DNA from: Variovorax paradoxus | Lineage (GTDB): Bacteria > Pseudomonadota > Gammaproteobacteria > Burkholderiales > Burkholderiaceae_C | Direction of reading: 5' to 3' | NCBI RefSeq assembly: GCF_009755665.1 | Contig: NZ_CP046622.1 | Coordinates: 5,273,001 to 5,337,000 of the forward strand | Length of the DNA stretch: 64,000 nt | In this document: piece by piece, positions 35,943-46,432 of the stretch | How the letters are laid out: every line of letters starts with the position of its first letter | Position numbering within the stretch: the first letter of the stretch is position 1 | The notes under the pieces: generated by a model | Told to the model about the DNA's origin: nothing | What the model saw: only the letters and a program-made list of their open reading frames with translations | Databases searched by the model: none | Translations under genes and position numbers: made by a program

Positions 35943-36038
35943 CCGCGGCTCGAGGCGGGCACACGCACCCTCTGCTCTGCGCTCGCGCGCTTCTGGCTGA
36001 GACTCCCGCCTGAATTTCATTGGGTGGCGCGGAGCAAC

Positions 36039-36065
36039 AAAAAGCCCTCGCGAAGAGGGCTTTTT
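36039..36065 (+). terminator. Intrinsic terminator of the aromatic-acid operon
   Basis: GCCCTC-GCGAA-GAGGGC followed by TTTTT, preceded by AAAAA so usable on both strands. It lies 97 nt after the RidA stop. Confidence 0.9.
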
Positions 36066-36086
36066 ATTTGGATCCATCGACCAAAG

Positions 36087-36119
36087 AAAAAAGGCCCTTT
36101 GAAATTCAAAGGGCCTTTT
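36087..36119 (-). terminator. Intrinsic terminator downstream of tRNA-fMet and the alpha operon
   Basis: Stem GGCCCTTTG / CAAAGGGCC with a 5-nt loop; on the minus strand it is followed by six T residues, just 4 nt beyond the tRNA 3' end. Confidence 0.9.
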
Positions 36120-36123
36120 AAAT

Positions 36124-36200
<77 letters not shown>

Positions 36201-36218
36201 GCAAGATGGAATTATACC

Positions 36219-36617
36219 TTATTCAGCAGCGCCTTGCTCGGCGGCTTCTTCTTTAATTTCAGGACGGTCGACCAGTTCGACCAGAGCCATGGGTGCATTG
36301 TCGCCAACGCGGAAACCCATCTTCAGGATGCGGGTGTAGCCGCCCGGACGCGCTGCGAAGCGGGGGCCGAGTTCGCCGAACAGCTTGACGACGCTGTCGC
36401 GGCTGCGCAGGCGGTCGAACGCCAGGCGCTTGTTGGCAAGCGTAGGCTTCTTGGCGAGCGTGATCATCGGTTCGATGACGCGGCGCAGTTCCTTGGCCTT
36501 GGGGACCGTGGTCTTGATGACTTCGTGCTCGATGAGCGAATTCATCATGTTCTGCAGCATCGCAAGGCGGTGCGAGCTGGTGCGGTTGAGTTTGCGGAGT
36601 CCGTGTCCGTGACGCAT
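36219..36617 (-). CDS. rplQ: 50S ribosomal protein L17
   Basis: A 132-residue large-subunit protein near the peptide exit tunnel. [20 protein letters not shown] and the [20 protein letters not shown] block are diagnostic. Last protein gene of the alpha operon; the 82-nt gap to rpoA contains a small GAGCCC-ATGA-GGGCTC hairpin without a T-run. Confidence 0.98.
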   Translation of the reverse strand: MRHGHGLRKLNRTSSHRLAMLQNMMNSLIEHEVIKTTVPKAKELRRVIEPMITLAKKPTLANKRLAFDRLRSRDSVVKLFGELGPRFAARPGGYTRILKMGFRVGDNAPMALVELVDRPEIKEEAAEQGAAE

Positions 36618-36699
36618 GGTGCTTTTCCTTTACTTTATTAAACAGGCAGCCGTATCAGGTACTGCCCGGGCACGAGCCCTCATGGGCTCAATTCAAAAA

Positions 36700-37689
36700 T
36701 CAACGCTTGTCGAGGCCGGCCGGCGGCCAGCTTTCAAGCTTCATACCCAAGGTCAGGCCGCGCGAGGCAAGCACTTCCTTGATTTCGTTGAGCGACTTGC
36801 GACCCAGGTTCGGGGTCTTGAGCAGCTCGTTCTCGGTACGCTGGATCAGGTCACCGATGTAGTAGATGTTTTCGGCCTTCAGGCAGTTGGCCGAACGCAC
36901 GGTGAGTTCGAGCTCGTCGACAGGGCGCAGCAGGATCGGATCGAATTGCTGTGCGCTGCGCGGTGCCGGTGCATCGAATGCAGCCAGTTCGCCGCCTTCG
37001 AGTTGTGCAAACACGGCCAGTTGCTCGACCAGGATTTTAGCCGAGGCGCGCACCGCGTCTTCGGCGGTGATCGCACCGTTGGTTTCGATCTCGACCAGCA
37101 GCTTGTCCAGGTCGGTACGCTGCTCGACACGAGCGCTTTCGACGGTGTAGCTCACGCGCTTCACGGGCGAGAACGAAGCGTCCAGAACGATGCGGCCAAT
37201 CGACTTGGTCGGCTCGTCGGCATAGCGGCGCATCGTGCCGGGCACGTAGCCGCGACCCTTTTCAACCTTGATCTGCATGTCGAGCTTGCCGCCTTGCGAC
37301 AGGTGCGCGATCACGTGATCGGGGTTGATGATCTCGACGTCGTGCGGGGTCTGGATGTCGGATGCCAGGACCGGGCCTTCGCCGTCCTTGCGCAGGCTCA
37401 ACGTGACTTCGTCGCGGTTGTGGAGCTTGAACACCACGCCCTTGAGATTCAGCAGGATGTTGACGACATCTTCCTGCACGCCGTCGATCGACGAGTACTC
37501 ATGCAGAACACCGGCGATCGTGACTTCAGTGGCCGAATAACCGACCATCGACGACAGCAGAACGCGACGCAGCGCGTTGCCGAGCGTGTGGCCGTAGCCG
37601 CGCTCGAAAGGTTCGAGCGTGACCTTGGCCTTGTTGGCGGCAAGTTGCTCGACCTGAATGGTCTTGGGTTTCAGCAGGGTGGTTTGCAT
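36700..37689 (-). CDS. rpoA: DNA-directed RNA polymerase subunit alpha
   Basis: A 329-residue RNA polymerase assembly subunit. The N-terminal domain ([30 protein letters not shown]) and C-terminal domain ([39 protein letters not shown], with the UP-element/activator surface) are both complete. The 128-nt gap upstream to rpsD holds a terminator-like hairpin, unusual inside this operon and a possible control point for rpoA output. Confidence 0.99.
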   Translation of the reverse strand: MQTTLLKPKTIQVEQLAANKAKVTLEPFERGYGHTLGNALRRVLLSSMVGYSATEVTIAGVLHEYSSIDGVQEDVVNILLNLKGVVFKLHNRDEVTLSLRKDGEGPVLASDIQTPHDVEIINPDHVIAHLSQGGKLDMQIKVEKGRGYVPGTMRRYADEPTKSIGRIVLDASFSPVKRVSYTVESARVEQRTDLDKLLVEIETNGAITAEDAVRASAKILVEQLAVFAQLEGGELAAFDAPAPRSAQQFDPILLRPVDELELTVRSANCLKAENIYYIGDLIQRTENELLKTPNLGRKSLNEIKEVLASRGLTLGMKLESWPPAGLDKR

Positions 37690-37771
37690 GCAGACTTCCT
37701 CTCAATACCCCCGGCTCGTTACACCGGTAAGGCTGGTGAAGCACCCATCGGAAGTGCCTCCCGATGGGAAC

Positions 37772-37806
37772 AAAAAAATCAAATTCGGGCCGCGAAGGGC
37801 GGCCCG
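37772..37806 (-). terminator. Terminator-like hairpin between rpsD and rpoA
   Basis: Stem CGGGCCGC / GCGGCCCG with a 5-nt loop, followed on the minus strand by AATTTGA and seven T residues, 11 nt after the rpsD stop. A second hairpin (CCCATCGG / CCGATGGG) follows closer to rpoA. It may attenuate or process the alpha-operon message. Confidence 0.7.
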
Positions 37807-37817
37807 TTGTCGTCTGT

Positions 37818-38441
37818 TTAGCGCGAGTACAGTTCGACGATCAGCGATTCGTTGATGTCGGCTGCGAATTCGTCGCGATCGGGCACCTTCTTGAAGGTAC
37901 CTTCGGCCTTGTCGGCGTTCACTTCGACCCAGGCCGGAATACCGACTTGCTGGGCGAGCTGGAGCGCTTCGGCAATGCGGGTCTGCTTCTTCGACTTGTC
38001 GCGCACGGCGATCACGTCGCCGGTCTTGACCAGGTACGACGGGATGTTGACCGATTGGCCGTTCACCGTGATCGCCTTGTGCGACACGAGCTGGCGTGCT
38101 TCGGCGCGCGTCGAGCCGAAGCCCATGCGGTAAACCACATTGTCCAGGCGCGACTCGAGGATGAACAGCAGGTTGGCGCCGGTGTTGCCACGGCGACGGT
38201 CGGCTTCCTCGAAGTAACGGCGGAACTGCTTCTCGAGCACGCCGTACATGCGCTTGACCTTCTGCTTTTCACGCAGTTGCAGACCGTAGTCCGAGGTGCG
38301 CTGACCCGAGGTGCGGCCATGCTGGCCGGGCTTGGAGTCGAACTTGGCCTTGTCCTGGATGGAGCGACGGGCGCTCTTCAGGAACAGGTCGGTGCCTTCG
38401 CGGCGGGAAAGTTTGGCCTTGGGGCCGAGGTAGCGTGCCAC
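37818..38441 (-). CDS. rpsD: 30S ribosomal protein S4
   Basis: A 207-residue primary 16S-binding protein and, in E. coli, translational repressor of the alpha operon. [40 protein letters not shown] and the S4 RNA-binding motif [20 protein letters not shown] are present. It starts at GTG. The 130-nt gap upstream carries a terminator-like hairpin and further stem-loops. Confidence 0.98.
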   Translation of the reverse strand: MARYLGPKAKLSRREGTDLFLKSARRSIQDKAKFDSKPGQHGRTSGQRTSDYGLQLREKQKVKRMYGVLEKQFRRYFEEADRRRGNTGANLLFILESRLDNVVYRMGFGSTRAEARQLVSHKAITVNGQSVNIPSYLVKTGDVIAVRDKSKKQTRIAEALQLAQQVGIPAWVEVNADKAEGTFKKVPDRDEFAADINESLIVELYSR

Positions 38442-38518
38442 GTGGTTTCCTTTGTGTCATCTGCCGCAGTTGCCTGCGGGAGCCATCGGCGAAAACGCGG
38501 ATGGCGGTGGGCTTAGTT

Positions 38519-38556
38519 AAAAAACAAATGCGCAGCCGCTCAAGAGCCGGCTGCGC
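38519..38556 (-). terminator. Terminator-like hairpin between rpsK and rpsD
   Basis: Stem GCGCAGCCG / CGGCTGCGC (9 bp, 9-nt loop) followed on the minus strand by ATTTGTTTTTT, 15 nt after the rpsK stop. Its form is that of an intrinsic terminator inside the operon. Downstream, before rpsD, lies a CCGCAG-GCAA-CTGCGG tetraloop-type hairpin. Confidence 0.7.
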
Positions 38557-38571
38557 CTTGCGGACTGACGA

Positions 38572-38976
38572 TCAGATGCGGCGACGCTTCTGGGGACGGC
38601 AGCCGTTGTGCGGAACGGGCGTCACGTCGGCAATGGAATTGATCCGGATGCCGAGCGCAGCCAGTGCGCGCACCGACGATTCGCGACCGGGGCCAGGGCC
38701 CTTGATCTCGACGTCGAGGTTCTTGATACCTTGTTCGACAGCAGCACGGCCGGCCACTTCGGAAGCCACCTGCGCAGCGAACGGCGTCGACTTGCGCGAG
38801 CCCTTGAAGCCCTGGCCACCCGACGAAGCCCACGACAGGGCGTTGCCCTGGCGATCGGTGATCGTGATGATGGTGTTGTTGAACGAGGCATGCACGTGGG
38901 CGATACCGTCCGCAACGTTCTTGCGAACCTTCTTGCGAACGCGCTGTGCGGCGTTGTTTGCAGGTGCTTTAGCCAT
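38572..38976 (-). CDS. rpsK: 30S ribosomal protein S11
   Basis: A 134-residue platform protein. [20 protein letters not shown] and the C-terminal [18 protein letters not shown] are diagnostic. It lies 12 nt downstream of rpsM. Confidence 0.98.
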   Translation of the reverse strand: MAKAPANNAAQRVRKKVRKNVADGIAHVHASFNNTIITITDRQGNALSWASSGGQGFKGSRKSTPFAAQVASEVAGRAAVEQGIKNLDVEIKGPGPGRESSVRALAALGIRINSIADVTPVPHNGCRPQKRRRI

Positions 38977-38988
38977 GCTGGTCTATCC

Positions 38989-39354
38989 TTATTTCTTCAG
39001 GGACTGCGCAGCCTTGCGCGGACCCTTGCGGGTGCGGGCATTGGTGCGCGTGCGCTGGCCGCGCATCGGCAGGCCGCGACGGTGACGGAAGCCGCGATAG
39101 CAGCCGATGTCCATCAAACGCTTGATGTTCATCGTGGTCTCGCGACGCAGATCGCCTTCGATGGTGAACAAGGCGATCTGATCGCGGATCTTTTCAAGAT
39201 CGGCGTCAGTCAGGTCCTTGATCTTCTTCGAATATTCGATGCCGCTCGCTTCGCAGATTTGACGGGCGCGCGTGCGACCGATGCCGAAGATGGCGGTCAG
39301 GCCGATTTCAGCGTGCTTGTGCGGCGGAATGTTGATGCCAGCAATACGTGCCAT
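38989..39354 (-). CDS. rpsM: 30S ribosomal protein S13
   Basis: A 121-residue head protein. [32 protein letters not shown] and [20 protein letters not shown] are diagnostic. It follows rpmJ by 23 nt. Confidence 0.98.
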   Translation of the reverse strand: MARIAGINIPPHKHAEIGLTAIFGIGRTRARQICEASGIEYSKKIKDLTDADLEKIRDQIALFTIEGDLRRETTMNIKRLMDIGCYRGFRHRRGLPMRGQRTRTNARTRKGPRKAAQSLKK

Positions 39355-39377
39355 GTGCGTCCTCTAATACTCTTCAA

Positions 39378-39491
39378 TCAACCCTGGCGCTGCTTGTGGC
39401 GCGGGTCGGTGCAAATCACACGCACCACACCTTTACGGCGGATGACCTTGCAATTACGGCAGATGGTTTTGACCGAAGCCGAAACTCTCAT
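39378..39491 (-). CDS. rpmJ: 50S ribosomal protein L36
   Basis: A 37-residue zinc-ribbon protein read directly from the minus strand: [17 protein letters not shown], then [20 protein letters not shown], with the C-x2-C ... C ... H ligand set intact. The 73-nt gap to secY leaves no room for infA, which occupies this place in many other betaproteobacteria. Confidence 0.95.
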   Translation of the reverse strand: MRVSASVKTICRNCKVIRRKGVVRVICTDPRHKQRQG

Positions 39492-39564
39492 TTCATTCTC
39501 CTAAAACTGTTTAACGTGGCGGTACACCGCCCACACCCAATATTCAATACTGAAACTCACGGCC

Positions 39565-40878
39565 CTACGATGTCTTGAAGTTGGCCTTCTTCAGCAGCGA
39601 TTCGTACTGCTGGGACATCATGTAGTTTTGCACCTGGGCCATGAAGTCCATCGTGACGACCACGATGATCAGCAGGGAGGTACCACCGAAGTAGAACGGT
39701 ACGTTGTACTTCAGGATCAGGAACTCGGGCAGCAGGCAGACGAAGGTGATGTACACCGCGCCGGCCAACGTCAGGCGAACCAGAATCTTGTCGATATAGC
39801 GAGCGGTCTGGTCACCCGGGCGAATGCCAGGAATGAAAGCACCACTCTTCTTCAGGTTGTCGGCCGTTTCCTTGCTGTTGAACACGAGTGCCGTGTAGAA
39901 GAAGCAGAAGAAAACGATCGCGGCAGCGTACAGCAGCACGTAGATCGGCTCGCCCGGGCGCAATGCACTGGCAACGTCCTTGATCCAGCGGAAACCGCCT
40001 TCACCGGTGCTGAACCAGCCGACCACCGTTGCGGGCAGCAGGATGATCGACGAGGCGAAGATCGGCGGAATCACACCGGCCATGTTCAGCTTCAAGGGCA
40101 GGTGCGACGACTGGCCGCCATAGACCTTGTTGCCGACCTGGCGCCGCGCATAGTTCACGAGGATCTTGCGCTGGCCGCGTTCGACGAACACCACGAAGTA
40201 GGTGACCAGCACCACGATCGCGATGATGAAGAGCGCGATGATCGGGTTCATCGCACCGGTCGTCACCAGCGAAGCGAGGCCGCCAATGGCGCTCGGCAGA
40301 CCGGCGGCGATACCTGCAAAGATCAGGATCGAGATACCGTTGCCCAGCCCGCGCTCAGTGATCTGCTCGCCGAGCCACATCAGGAACATCGAACCCGCCG
40401 TCAGGCTCACCATTGCGGTCAGGCGGAAGCCGAAACCGGGGGAGTTCACCAGGCCGGCCGACGACTCGAGGGCCACTGCAATGCTGAACGACTGGAACAA
40501 GGCCAGGCCGAGTGCGCCATAGCGCGTGTACTGCGTGATCTTGCGACGGCCAGCCTCGCCTTCCTTCTTCAATTGCTCGAAGGTAGGAACCACGTAGGTC
40601 ATCAACTGCATGATGATCGACGCCGAGATGTACGGCATGATCCCCAACGCGAACACGGTGAAGCGCGACAGCGCCCCGCCCGAGAACATGTTGAACAGGC
40701 TCAGAATGCCGCCCTGCTGGCCCTGGAACAACGCAGCCAGCTGGTCCGGGTTGATGCCCGGCACAGGAATGTGCGCGCCGATCCGATAGACCACGAGCGC
40801 GAGCAGCAAAAAGACGAGCCGACGACGGAGGTCGCCGAACTTGCCTGTTTTTGCGATCGTTGCCGCGTTAGTTGCCAC
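39565..40878 (-). CDS. secY: Preprotein translocase subunit SecY
   Basis: A 437-residue, ten-helix channel of the Sec translocon in the inner membrane. [20 protein letters not shown] (TM1), the plug region [40 protein letters not shown] and the C-terminal [17 protein letters not shown] are typical. It starts at GTG (GTGGCAACTAAC). It lies in the spc operon between rplO and rpmJ. Confidence 0.98.
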   Translation of the reverse strand: MATNAATIAKTGKFGDLRRRLVFLLLALVVYRIGAHIPVPGINPDQLAALFQGQQGGILSLFNMFSGGALSRFTVFALGIMPYISASIIMQLMTYVVPTFEQLKKEGEAGRRKITQYTRYGALGLALFQSFSIAVALESSAGLVNSPGFGFRLTAMVSLTAGSMFLMWLGEQITERGLGNGISILIFAGIAAGLPSAIGGLASLVTTGAMNPIIALFIIAIVVLVTYFVVFVERGQRKILVNYARRQVGNKVYGGQSSHLPLKLNMAGVIPPIFASSIILLPATVVGWFSTGEGGFRWIKDVASALRPGEPIYVLLYAAAIVFFCFFYTALVFNSKETADNLKKSGAFIPGIRPGDQTARYIDKILVRLTLAGAVYITFVCLLPEFLILKYNVPFYFGGTSLLIIVVVTMDFMAQVQNYMMSQQYESLLKKANFKTS

Positions 40879-40904
40879 GAAGAACTTCTTTCAGTCCAGG
40901 GTGA

Positions 40905-41336
40905 TCAGGCGATGCTGCCGCCGGCTGCTTCGATCGCAGCCTTGGCACCAGCGGTTGCGCCCACGCCCGTCAGCTTGACGGCCTTGGTGAGTTCACCGGT
41001 CTTGACGACCTTGACGACCTTGGCGAGCTGGCCCACGAGGCCGGCTTGCTTGAGCGCCAGGATGTCGACTTCGGCCAGGCCGAGCTGCTCGAGGGCAGTC
41101 AGCGTGACTTCGGCGTTGAACTTCAGCAGGTGCGACTTGAAGCCACGCTTCGGCAGGCGACGCTGCAGCGGCATTTGACCGCCTTCGAAGCCGACCTTGT
41201 GGAAACCGCCTGCGCGCGACTTCTGACCCTTGTGACCGCGACCTGCGGTCTTGCCGATACCGGAGCCGATACCGCGGCCAACACGGCGCTTGGCGTGCTT
41301 GGCGCCGGCTGCCGGCTTGATGCCATTGAGTTCCAT
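40905..41336 (-). CDS. rplO: 50S ribosomal protein L15
   Basis: A 143-residue assembly protein. [40 protein letters not shown] and [10 protein letters not shown] are diagnostic. It is placed between rpmD and secY. Confidence 0.98.
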   Translation of the reverse strand: MELNGIKPAAGAKHAKRRVGRGIGSGIGKTAGRGHKGQKSRAGGFHKVGFEGGQMPLQRRLPKRGFKSHLLKFNAEVTLTALEQLGLAEVDILALKQAGLVGQLAKVVKVVKTGELTKAVKLTGVGATAGAKAAIEAAGGSIA

Positions 41337-41347
41337 ATCAGTCTCTC

Positions 41348-41533
41348 TTACAGAACTTTGACCAGATAACTGATCTTGTTGATCATGCCGCGCACCGCCG
41401 GGGTGTCTTGCAGCTCGCTCACGCTGTTGAGCTTGCGCAGGCCGAGGCCACGCACGGTCGCGCGATGCGATTCCTTGGTGCCAATCGGGCTCTTGACCAA
41501 TTGCACCTTGAGGGTTTGTTGTTGCGTCGTCAT
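41348..41533 (-). CDS. rpmD: 50S ribosomal protein L30
   Basis: A 61-residue protein with the L30 core [27 protein letters not shown] and a [13 protein letters not shown] tail. Confidence 0.97.
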   Translation of the reverse strand: MTTQQQTLKVQLVKSPIGTKESHRATVRGLGLRKLNSVSELQDTPAVRGMINKISYLVKVL

Positions 41534-41568
41534 TTGAATGCTTCCTTCAGCCTTGCGAGAGCTTGCGC

Positions 41569-42087
41569 TCAGGCGAAGATTTCTTCGACGGTCAGGCCAC
41601 GCTTGGCAGCCACTTCGGACGCGGTCGTCGAGTTCTTCAACCCGTCGAGCGTGGCGCGAACCATGTTGTAGGGGTTCGACGAACCATGGCTCTTGGCCAC
41701 GATGTCGGTAATGCCCATGACTTCGAACACGGCGCGCATCGGGCCGCCGGCGATGATGCCGGTACCCTTCGGGGCGGGGATCATGACGACCGAAGCGGCG
41801 CCGTGATGACCCGTCACGCGGTGATGCAGCGTGCCGTTCTTGATCGAGATCTTGGCCAGGTTGCGACGGGCTTCTTCCATCGCCTTTTGCACGGCAGCAG
41901 GCACTTCCTTCGACTTGCCCTTGCCCATGCCGACGCGGCCTTCGCCGTCGCCCACGACGGTGAGTGCTGCGAAACCGAGGATACGACCACCCTTCACCAC
42001 CTTGGTGACGCGGTTGATCGCGATCATCTTCTCGCGCAAACCGTCTTCAGGGCCTTCGTTCTGCGTTCTTGCTTGAATCTTTGCCAT
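41569..42087 (-). CDS. rpsE: 30S ribosomal protein S5
   Basis: A 172-residue decoding-fidelity protein. [40 protein letters not shown] and [20 protein letters not shown] are diagnostic. It lies between rplR and rpmD. Confidence 0.98.
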   Translation of the reverse strand: MAKIQARTQNEGPEDGLREKMIAINRVTKVVKGGRILGFAALTVVGDGEGRVGMGKGKSKEVPAAVQKAMEEARRNLAKISIKNGTLHHRVTGHHGAASVVMIPAPKGTGIIAGGPMRAVFEVMGITDIVAKSHGSSNPYNMVRATLDGLKNSTTASEVAAKRGLTVEEIFA

Positions 42088-42105
42088 TTTGAATCTCGTG
42101 TCCGG

Positions 42106-42471
42106 TTAGAACTGCAGACCGGCTTCGCGGGCCGCCTCGGCAAGCGCCTTGACGCGGCCGTGGTATGCGAAACCTGCGCGGTCGAAAGCGACCTTCTCGA
42201 CGCCGGCAGCCTTCGCCTTTTCAGCGATGCGCTTGCCGATGGCCGTTGCAGCGGCGGCATTGCCGCCCTTGCCCGAGCCGCCGAGTGCAGCGCGCACTTC
42301 GGCTTCGGCCGTCGATGCGGTGGCGATCACCTTGGTGCCGTCGTCGGAGATGACGGTGGCATAGATGTGCAGGTTGGTGCGGTTCACCGTCAGGCGAGCC
42401 ACGCCCTGCGTCGCGATGCGGATGCGGGTCTGGCGCGAGCGGCGAAGACGCTGTGCTTTTTTGGTCAACAT
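42106..42471 (-). CDS. rplR: 50S ribosomal protein L18
   Basis: A 121-residue 5S rRNA-binding protein ([40 protein letters not shown]). Two adjacent ATG codons occur (42474 and 42471); the second gives the usual MLTKK start. Confidence 0.97.
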   Translation of the reverse strand: MLTKKAQRLRRSRQTRIRIATQGVARLTVNRTNLHIYATVISDDGTKVIATASTAEAEVRAALGGSGKGGNAAAATAIGKRIAEKAKAAGVEKVAFDRAGFAYHGRVKALAEAAREAGLQF

Positions 42472-42485
42472 CATTTTGCTGCCCC

Positions 42486-43019
42486 TTACTTCTTCTTGGT
42501 CTCTTTGATCACGATCTTCTCGTCCGAATAACGGATACCCTTGCCCTTGTAAGGCTCAGGCGGACGAACAGCGCGGATCTCAGCGGCGATTTGACCAACG
42601 CGCTGACGGTCAGCACCCTTGATCACGATTTCGGTCGGGGTCGCGGTGGCCACCGTGATGCCTTGCGGCATGTCGATGTTGACCGGGTGCGAATAACCGA
42701 CTTGCAGGTTCAACTTGTTGTTGGACGCTGCGGCCTTGTAGCCGACGCCGACCAGGTTGAGCTTCTTCTCAAAGCCCTTGGTCACGCCAACCACCATGTT
42801 GTTCACCAGCTGACGGATCGTGCCACTCATCGCATTCGCTTCACGCGACTCGTTGGCGGGTTCGAAGTTCAGCTTGCCGTCATTGCTGACGATCTTGACC
42901 AGTGCGTTGCGTGCGAGGTTGAGCGTGCCGCCCGTGCCCTTGACGCTGATCTGGTCTTCCTTGATCGACACATCCACGCCTGCGGGGATGGTGATCGGCA
43001 TTTTTCCTACTCGGGACAT
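42486..43019 (-). CDS. rplF: 50S ribosomal protein L6
   Basis: A 177-residue protein near the sarcin-ricin loop. [32 protein letters not shown] and the C-terminal [20 protein letters not shown] are diagnostic. Confidence 0.98.
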   Translation of the reverse strand: MSRVGKMPITIPAGVDVSIKEDQISVKGTGGTLNLARNALVKIVSNDGKLNFEPANESREANAMSGTIRQLVNNMVVGVTKGFEKKLNLVGVGYKAAASNNKLNLQVGYSHPVNIDMPQGITVATATPTEIVIKGADRQRVGQIAAEIRAVRPPEPYKGKGIRYSDEKIVIKETKKK

Positions 43020-43043
43020 TTCAGTTACTCCTCGATGTCTCGG

Positions 43044-43439
43044 TTAGGCGACGTAGCACAGCACTTCGCCACCGACACCGGTAGCGCGCGCCTTGCGGTC
43101 GGTCATCACGCCCTTGGGGGTCGTGACGATCGCAACACCGAGGCCGTTCTGGACTTGCGGAATGGAAGTACTGGCCTTGTAGACGCGCAGGCCGGGACGG
43201 CTCACGCGCTCGATGCGCTCGATGACCGGGCGGCCAGCGTAGTACTTCAGGGTAATGACGAGTTCAGTCTTGCCGTCTTCGGTCTTAACCTGGAAACCGT
43301 CGATATAGCCCTCGTCCTTCAGGACTTGCGAGATCGCGATCTTCACCTTGGAAGACGGGACCGACACAGTGGGCTTCGCCACCATCTGCGCGTTACGGAT
43401 ACGCGTCAGCAGGTCGGCAATGGGATCACTCATGCTCAT
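43044..43439 (-). CDS. rpsH: 30S ribosomal protein S8
   Basis: A 131-residue 16S-binding protein, the translational repressor of the spc operon in E. coli. [20 protein letters not shown] and [19 protein letters not shown] are diagnostic. AGGAG lies 8 nt before ATG 43439, which decides against the long upstream frame; ATG 43433 is also possible. Confidence 0.97.
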   Translation of the reverse strand: MSMSDPIADLLTRIRNAQMVAKPTVSVPSSKVKIAISQVLKDEGYIDGFQVKTEDGKTELVITLKYYAGRPVIERIERVSRPGLRVYKASTSIPQVQNGLGVAIVTTPKGVMTDRKARATGVGGEVLCYVA

Positions 43440-43459
43440 GTTGTTTGCTCCTGCCTGGC

Positions 43460-43765
43460 TTACCAGCTGGCCTTGGTGACACCGGGGATGTCGCCGTTGA
43501 AAGCCAGTTCGCGGATCTTGGCGCGGGCCAGACCGAATTGACGGAAGGTGCCACGGGGGCGACCGGTGATTTCGCAACGGTTGCGCTGGCGCGTGGGGTT
43601 CGCGTTGCGCGGGAGCTTTTGCAGGCCCAGGCGGGCAGCAGCGCGCTCTTCGTCGCTCTTCTTCAGGTCGTTGGAAATTGCCTTCAGTTCCGCGTGCTTC
43701 GCAGCGTACTTGGCGACCAGCTTGTCGCGCTTGAGTTCGCGTTGGATCAGAGATTGTTTAGCCAC
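43460..43765 (-). CDS. rpsN: 30S ribosomal protein S14 (zinc-free type)
   Basis: A 101-residue protein starting at [23 protein letters not shown] and [20 protein letters not shown] are typical. It is the long form without the four zinc cysteines. Confidence 0.97.
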   Translation of the reverse strand: MAKQSLIQRELKRDKLVAKYAAKHAELKAISNDLKKSDEERAAARLGLQKLPRNANPTRQRNRCEITGRPRGTFRQFGLARAKIRELAFNGDIPGVTKASW

Positions 43766-43773
43766 GGTTCGCC

Positions 43774-44313
43774 TCAGTTCTTGAACGGGAAACGGAAACC
43801 AGCGAGAAGCGCCTTGGCTTCTTCGTCGGTCTTGGCCGTCGTCGTGATGCTGATGTTGAGACCGCGCAGGGCATCGACCTTGTCGTATTCGATCTCAGGG
43901 AAAATGATCTGTTCCTTGACGCCGATGTTGTAGTTGCCACGGCCGTCGAACGCACGGCCGGAGATGCCGCGGAAGTCGCGAACACGCGGCAGCGCGACGG
44001 TCACAAAACGATCCAGGAACTCATACATCTGCACGCCACGCAGCGTGACCATGCAGCCGATCGGCTGGTTTTCGCGGATCTTGAAACCGGCGATAGCCTT
44101 CTTCGACTTGGTGACCACGGGCTTCTGGCCGGCGATCTTGGTCAGGTCGGCGACAGCGTTGTCGAGAACCTTCTTGTCGGCGACAGCTTCACCCACACCC
44201 ATGTTCAGGGTGATCTTGGTGAGGCGGGGGACCTGCATCGGCGACTTGTAGCCGAACTTTTCCGTCAGGTCTTTCGCGATCTTTTCGCGATAGTGTTGTT
44301 GGAGACGTGCCAT
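43774..44313 (-). CDS. rplE: 50S ribosomal protein L5
   Basis: A 179-residue 5S rRNA-binding protein. [40 protein letters not shown] and [20 protein letters not shown] are diagnostic. Confidence 0.98.
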   Translation of the reverse strand: MARLQQHYREKIAKDLTEKFGYKSPMQVPRLTKITLNMGVGEAVADKKVLDNAVADLTKIAGQKPVVTKSKKAIAGFKIRENQPIGCMVTLRGVQMYEFLDRFVTVALPRVRDFRGISGRAFDGRGNYNIGVKEQIIFPEIEYDKVDALRGLNISITTTAKTDEEAKALLAGFRFPFKN

Positions 44314-44324
44314 GTGAGTACCTC

Positions 44325-44657
44325 TTAGGCGAACTTGATTTCGTCGCCGCTGGACTTGAAGACGCGAACAGCCACGCGCTTGCCGTCAGCACCCTGGGTG
44401 ATCTTGATGCCCACGCGATCGGCCTTGCCGGTCGCGGCATTGAAGATCGCCACGTTGGATTGGTGGATGGGCATGGTCTTCTCGACGATGCCGCCGGTCG
44501 TACCCTTGAGGGGGTTCGGCTTGGCGTGCTTCTTGACGATGTTCACACCCTCGACGACGAGGTGCGAATCGTCCTTGCGCAGCGAGACGACGCCGCGCTT
44601 GCCTTTGTCGCGCCCGGCCAACACGATGACCTGGTCGCCTTTGCGAATCTTGTTCAT
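44325..44657 (-). CDS. rplX: 50S ribosomal protein L24
   Basis: A 110-residue assembly initiator with the KOW motif ([28 protein letters not shown]). It lies between rplN and rplE. Confidence 0.98.
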   Translation of the reverse strand: MNKIRKGDQVIVLAGRDKGKRGVVSLRKDDSHLVVEGVNIVKKHAKPNPLKGTTGGIVEKTMPIHQSNVAIFNAATGKADRVGIKITQGADGKRVAVRVFKSSGDEIKFA

Positions 44658-44670
44658 GGCGTTGTTGTCC

Positions 44671-45039
44671 TTACAGAACTTCGGGGGCCAGCGACACGAT
44701 CTTCATGAACTTTTCGGTGCGCAGCTCGCGCGTCACCGGTCCGAAGATGCGGGTGCCGATCGGCTCCAGCTTGGCGTTGAGCAACACAGCTGCGTTGCCA
44801 TCGAATTTGACGAGGGAACCGTCGGCGCGACGGATGCCCTTGGCGGTGCGGACCACCACTGCACTGTAGATCTCGCCCTTCTTGACGCGACCACGCGGAG
44901 CGGCTTCCTTGATGCTGACCTTGATGACGTCGCCCACGCTGGCATAACGCCGCTTGGAGCCACCGAGCACCTTGATACACAGGACGGACTTCGCGCCTGT
45001 GTTGTCGGCCACTTCGAGCCGGGATTCAGTTTGGATCAT
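44671..45039 (-). CDS. rplN: 50S ribosomal protein L14
   Basis: A 122-residue protein ([40 protein letters not shown]). First gene of the minus-strand spc operon here. rpsQ and the S10 operon do not continue upstream; a divergent esterase-like gene does instead, so spc/alpha is a separate transcription unit in this genome. Confidence 0.98.
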   Translation of the reverse strand: MIQTESRLEVADNTGAKSVLCIKVLGGSKRRYASVGDVIKVSIKEAAPRGRVKKGEIYSAVVVRTAKGIRRADGSLVKFDGNAAVLLNAKLEPIGTRIFGPVTRELRTEKFMKIVSLAPEVL

Positions 45040-45182
45040 TGCTAGTAGTTCCCAACTTGTACCGATGCGCCTCCAGGAGGGAGACGCTGCGGTCAGTCTT
45101 GGGCCCGTCGTCTGCACCTCGAACCACTCGAGGCACTTCCGCTTTGGGCTGAAAGCTCCGCCTTTTTGAAGCGAAGCCAGCG

Positions 45183-45211
45183 ATTGTGGCACGCGGGCAA
45201 AAAGGTGTCAA
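45183..45211 (-). promoter_or_regulatory. Near-consensus promoter of the spc/alpha ribosomal operon
   Basis: On the minus strand, TTGACA (45206-45211), a 17-nt spacer and CACAAT (45183-45188) lie about 140 nt upstream of rplN. The leader between contains a CCTCGA-GTGGT-TCGAGG hairpin, which may be regulatory. Confidence 0.75.
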
Positions 45212-45253
45212 CTGCCTTCTGGCCGGAAATGCGCTGGAACTAGACTTGGCGGC

Positions 45254-46432
45254 GTGCGCACCTTTATTCCAGACCCTCAGGAATCCACGTCGCCCGGACG
45301 TCGCCGACTGCTGCTGGGTGGCGTAGCCGCCGCCTTTATAGGTTCGGGACTGGGTGGCTGCGGGAGTCCGGTGGTGCCGCTGCCAGGGGCGGGGCGGCTG
45401 CGCCGCATCGCGGAAGCCCACTGGCCGCACCGGCTGAATATACAGGGCACGACCGCGGGCGGCCTTTCCGGCATCGACTACGACGCAAATAGAAGCGAGT
45501 ACTTGCTCCTTTGCGACGACCGATCTGACTTGAGCCCTGCACGTTTCTACACCGCTTCCTGGCCCGCACCCTGGACGCAAGCACCAGCGCCGGGAGATGT
45601 GGTGCAGCTGCAACGACCCGGCGGCGGCCCGTGGCCCGACCGGCGTCGCACCAAGCCGGGCACCCCGGTGGCAGACCCTGAATCGCTGCGCCTGCGGCCA
45701 GGGACCGGCACCCTCCTCTGGGTGAGCGAAGGGGACGTGTTGCGCGGATTCGGGCCAAGCTTTTACGAATCGGCCCGCGATGGCCGCCTGCTGCGCGAAT
45801 TCGCGCTCCCGGCCATGTTCACCCCCGATCCGGCCCGGCAGCGAGGTCCGCGCGACAACCTGGGTTTCGAGGGCCTCGCAGTCACTCCGGACGGCCGCCA
45901 TGCCTGGCTCGCGATGGAGAACGCGCTGATCCAGGATGGCCCGGTTCCCACCACCCACGCGGCCGGGGGCCCCTGCCGCCTGACCCTGGTCGACCTGGAA
46001 ACCGGCCGAGCCGTTCGCCAGATCGCCTACATTCCCGACCCGATTCCGCTGCAACCGCTCCTTCCCGGAAGCCATGCCGACAATGGCATCAGCGAGATCC
46101 TGATGCTCGACAGCGACCGCATGCTGGTGCTCGAGCGCGCCTACGCCACCGGCGCCGGAAACTCGCTGCGCCTTTACGAGATCGAAACCCGCGACGCGAC
46201 CGATGTGCTGAATACCGGCGTGCTCGCAGCGGGCAACCACCGGCCGGCCGCGAAAACGCTGGTTGCCGACTTCGCCTCGCTTGGCCTTTCGCGCCTGGAC
46301 AACACCGAAGGCCTTTGCTGGGGCCCGGCAATGCCGGACGGCAAGCGCATGCTGGTCGTGGTGAGCGACGACAATTTCAACCCGCTGCAGACAACCCAGT
46401 TCGCGGCATTCGAATACACCGACCGACCATGA
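45254..46432 (+). CDS. Esterase-like activity of phytase family protein, probable lipoprotein
   Basis: A 392-residue exported protein starting at GTG. The N-terminus has a twin-arginine-like stretch (GRRRLLLGGVAAAFIGSG) and a lipobox (GLGGC, Cys36), pointing to an envelope lipoprotein. The body matches the phytase-like propeller esterases: GGLSGIDYDANRSEYLLLCD, ADPESLRL, DNLGFEGLAVTPDGRHAWLA, and DNTEGLCWGP with acidic calcium-type residues. The substrate is unknown. It is divergent from rplN and overlaps proC by ATGA, so the two are probably co-translated. Confidence 0.85.
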   Translation: MRTFIPDPQESTSPGRRRLLLGGVAAAFIGSGLGGCGSPVVPLPGAGRLRRIAEAHWPHRLNIQGTTAGGLSGIDYDANRSEYLLLCDDRSDLSPARFYTASWPAPWTQAPAPGDVVQLQRPGGGPWPDRRRTKPGTPVADPESLRLRPGTGTLLWVSEGDVLRGFGPSFYESARDGRLLREFALPAMFTPDPARQRGPRDNLGFEGLAVTPDGRHAWLAMENALIQDGPVPTTHAAGGPCRLTLVDLETGRAVRQIAYIPDPIPLQPLLPGSHADNGISEILMLDSDRMLVLERAYATGAGNSLRLYEIETRDATDVLNTGVLAAGNHRPAAKTLVADFASLGLSRLDNTEGLCWGPAMPDGKRMLVVVSDDNFNPLQTTQFAAFEYTDRP

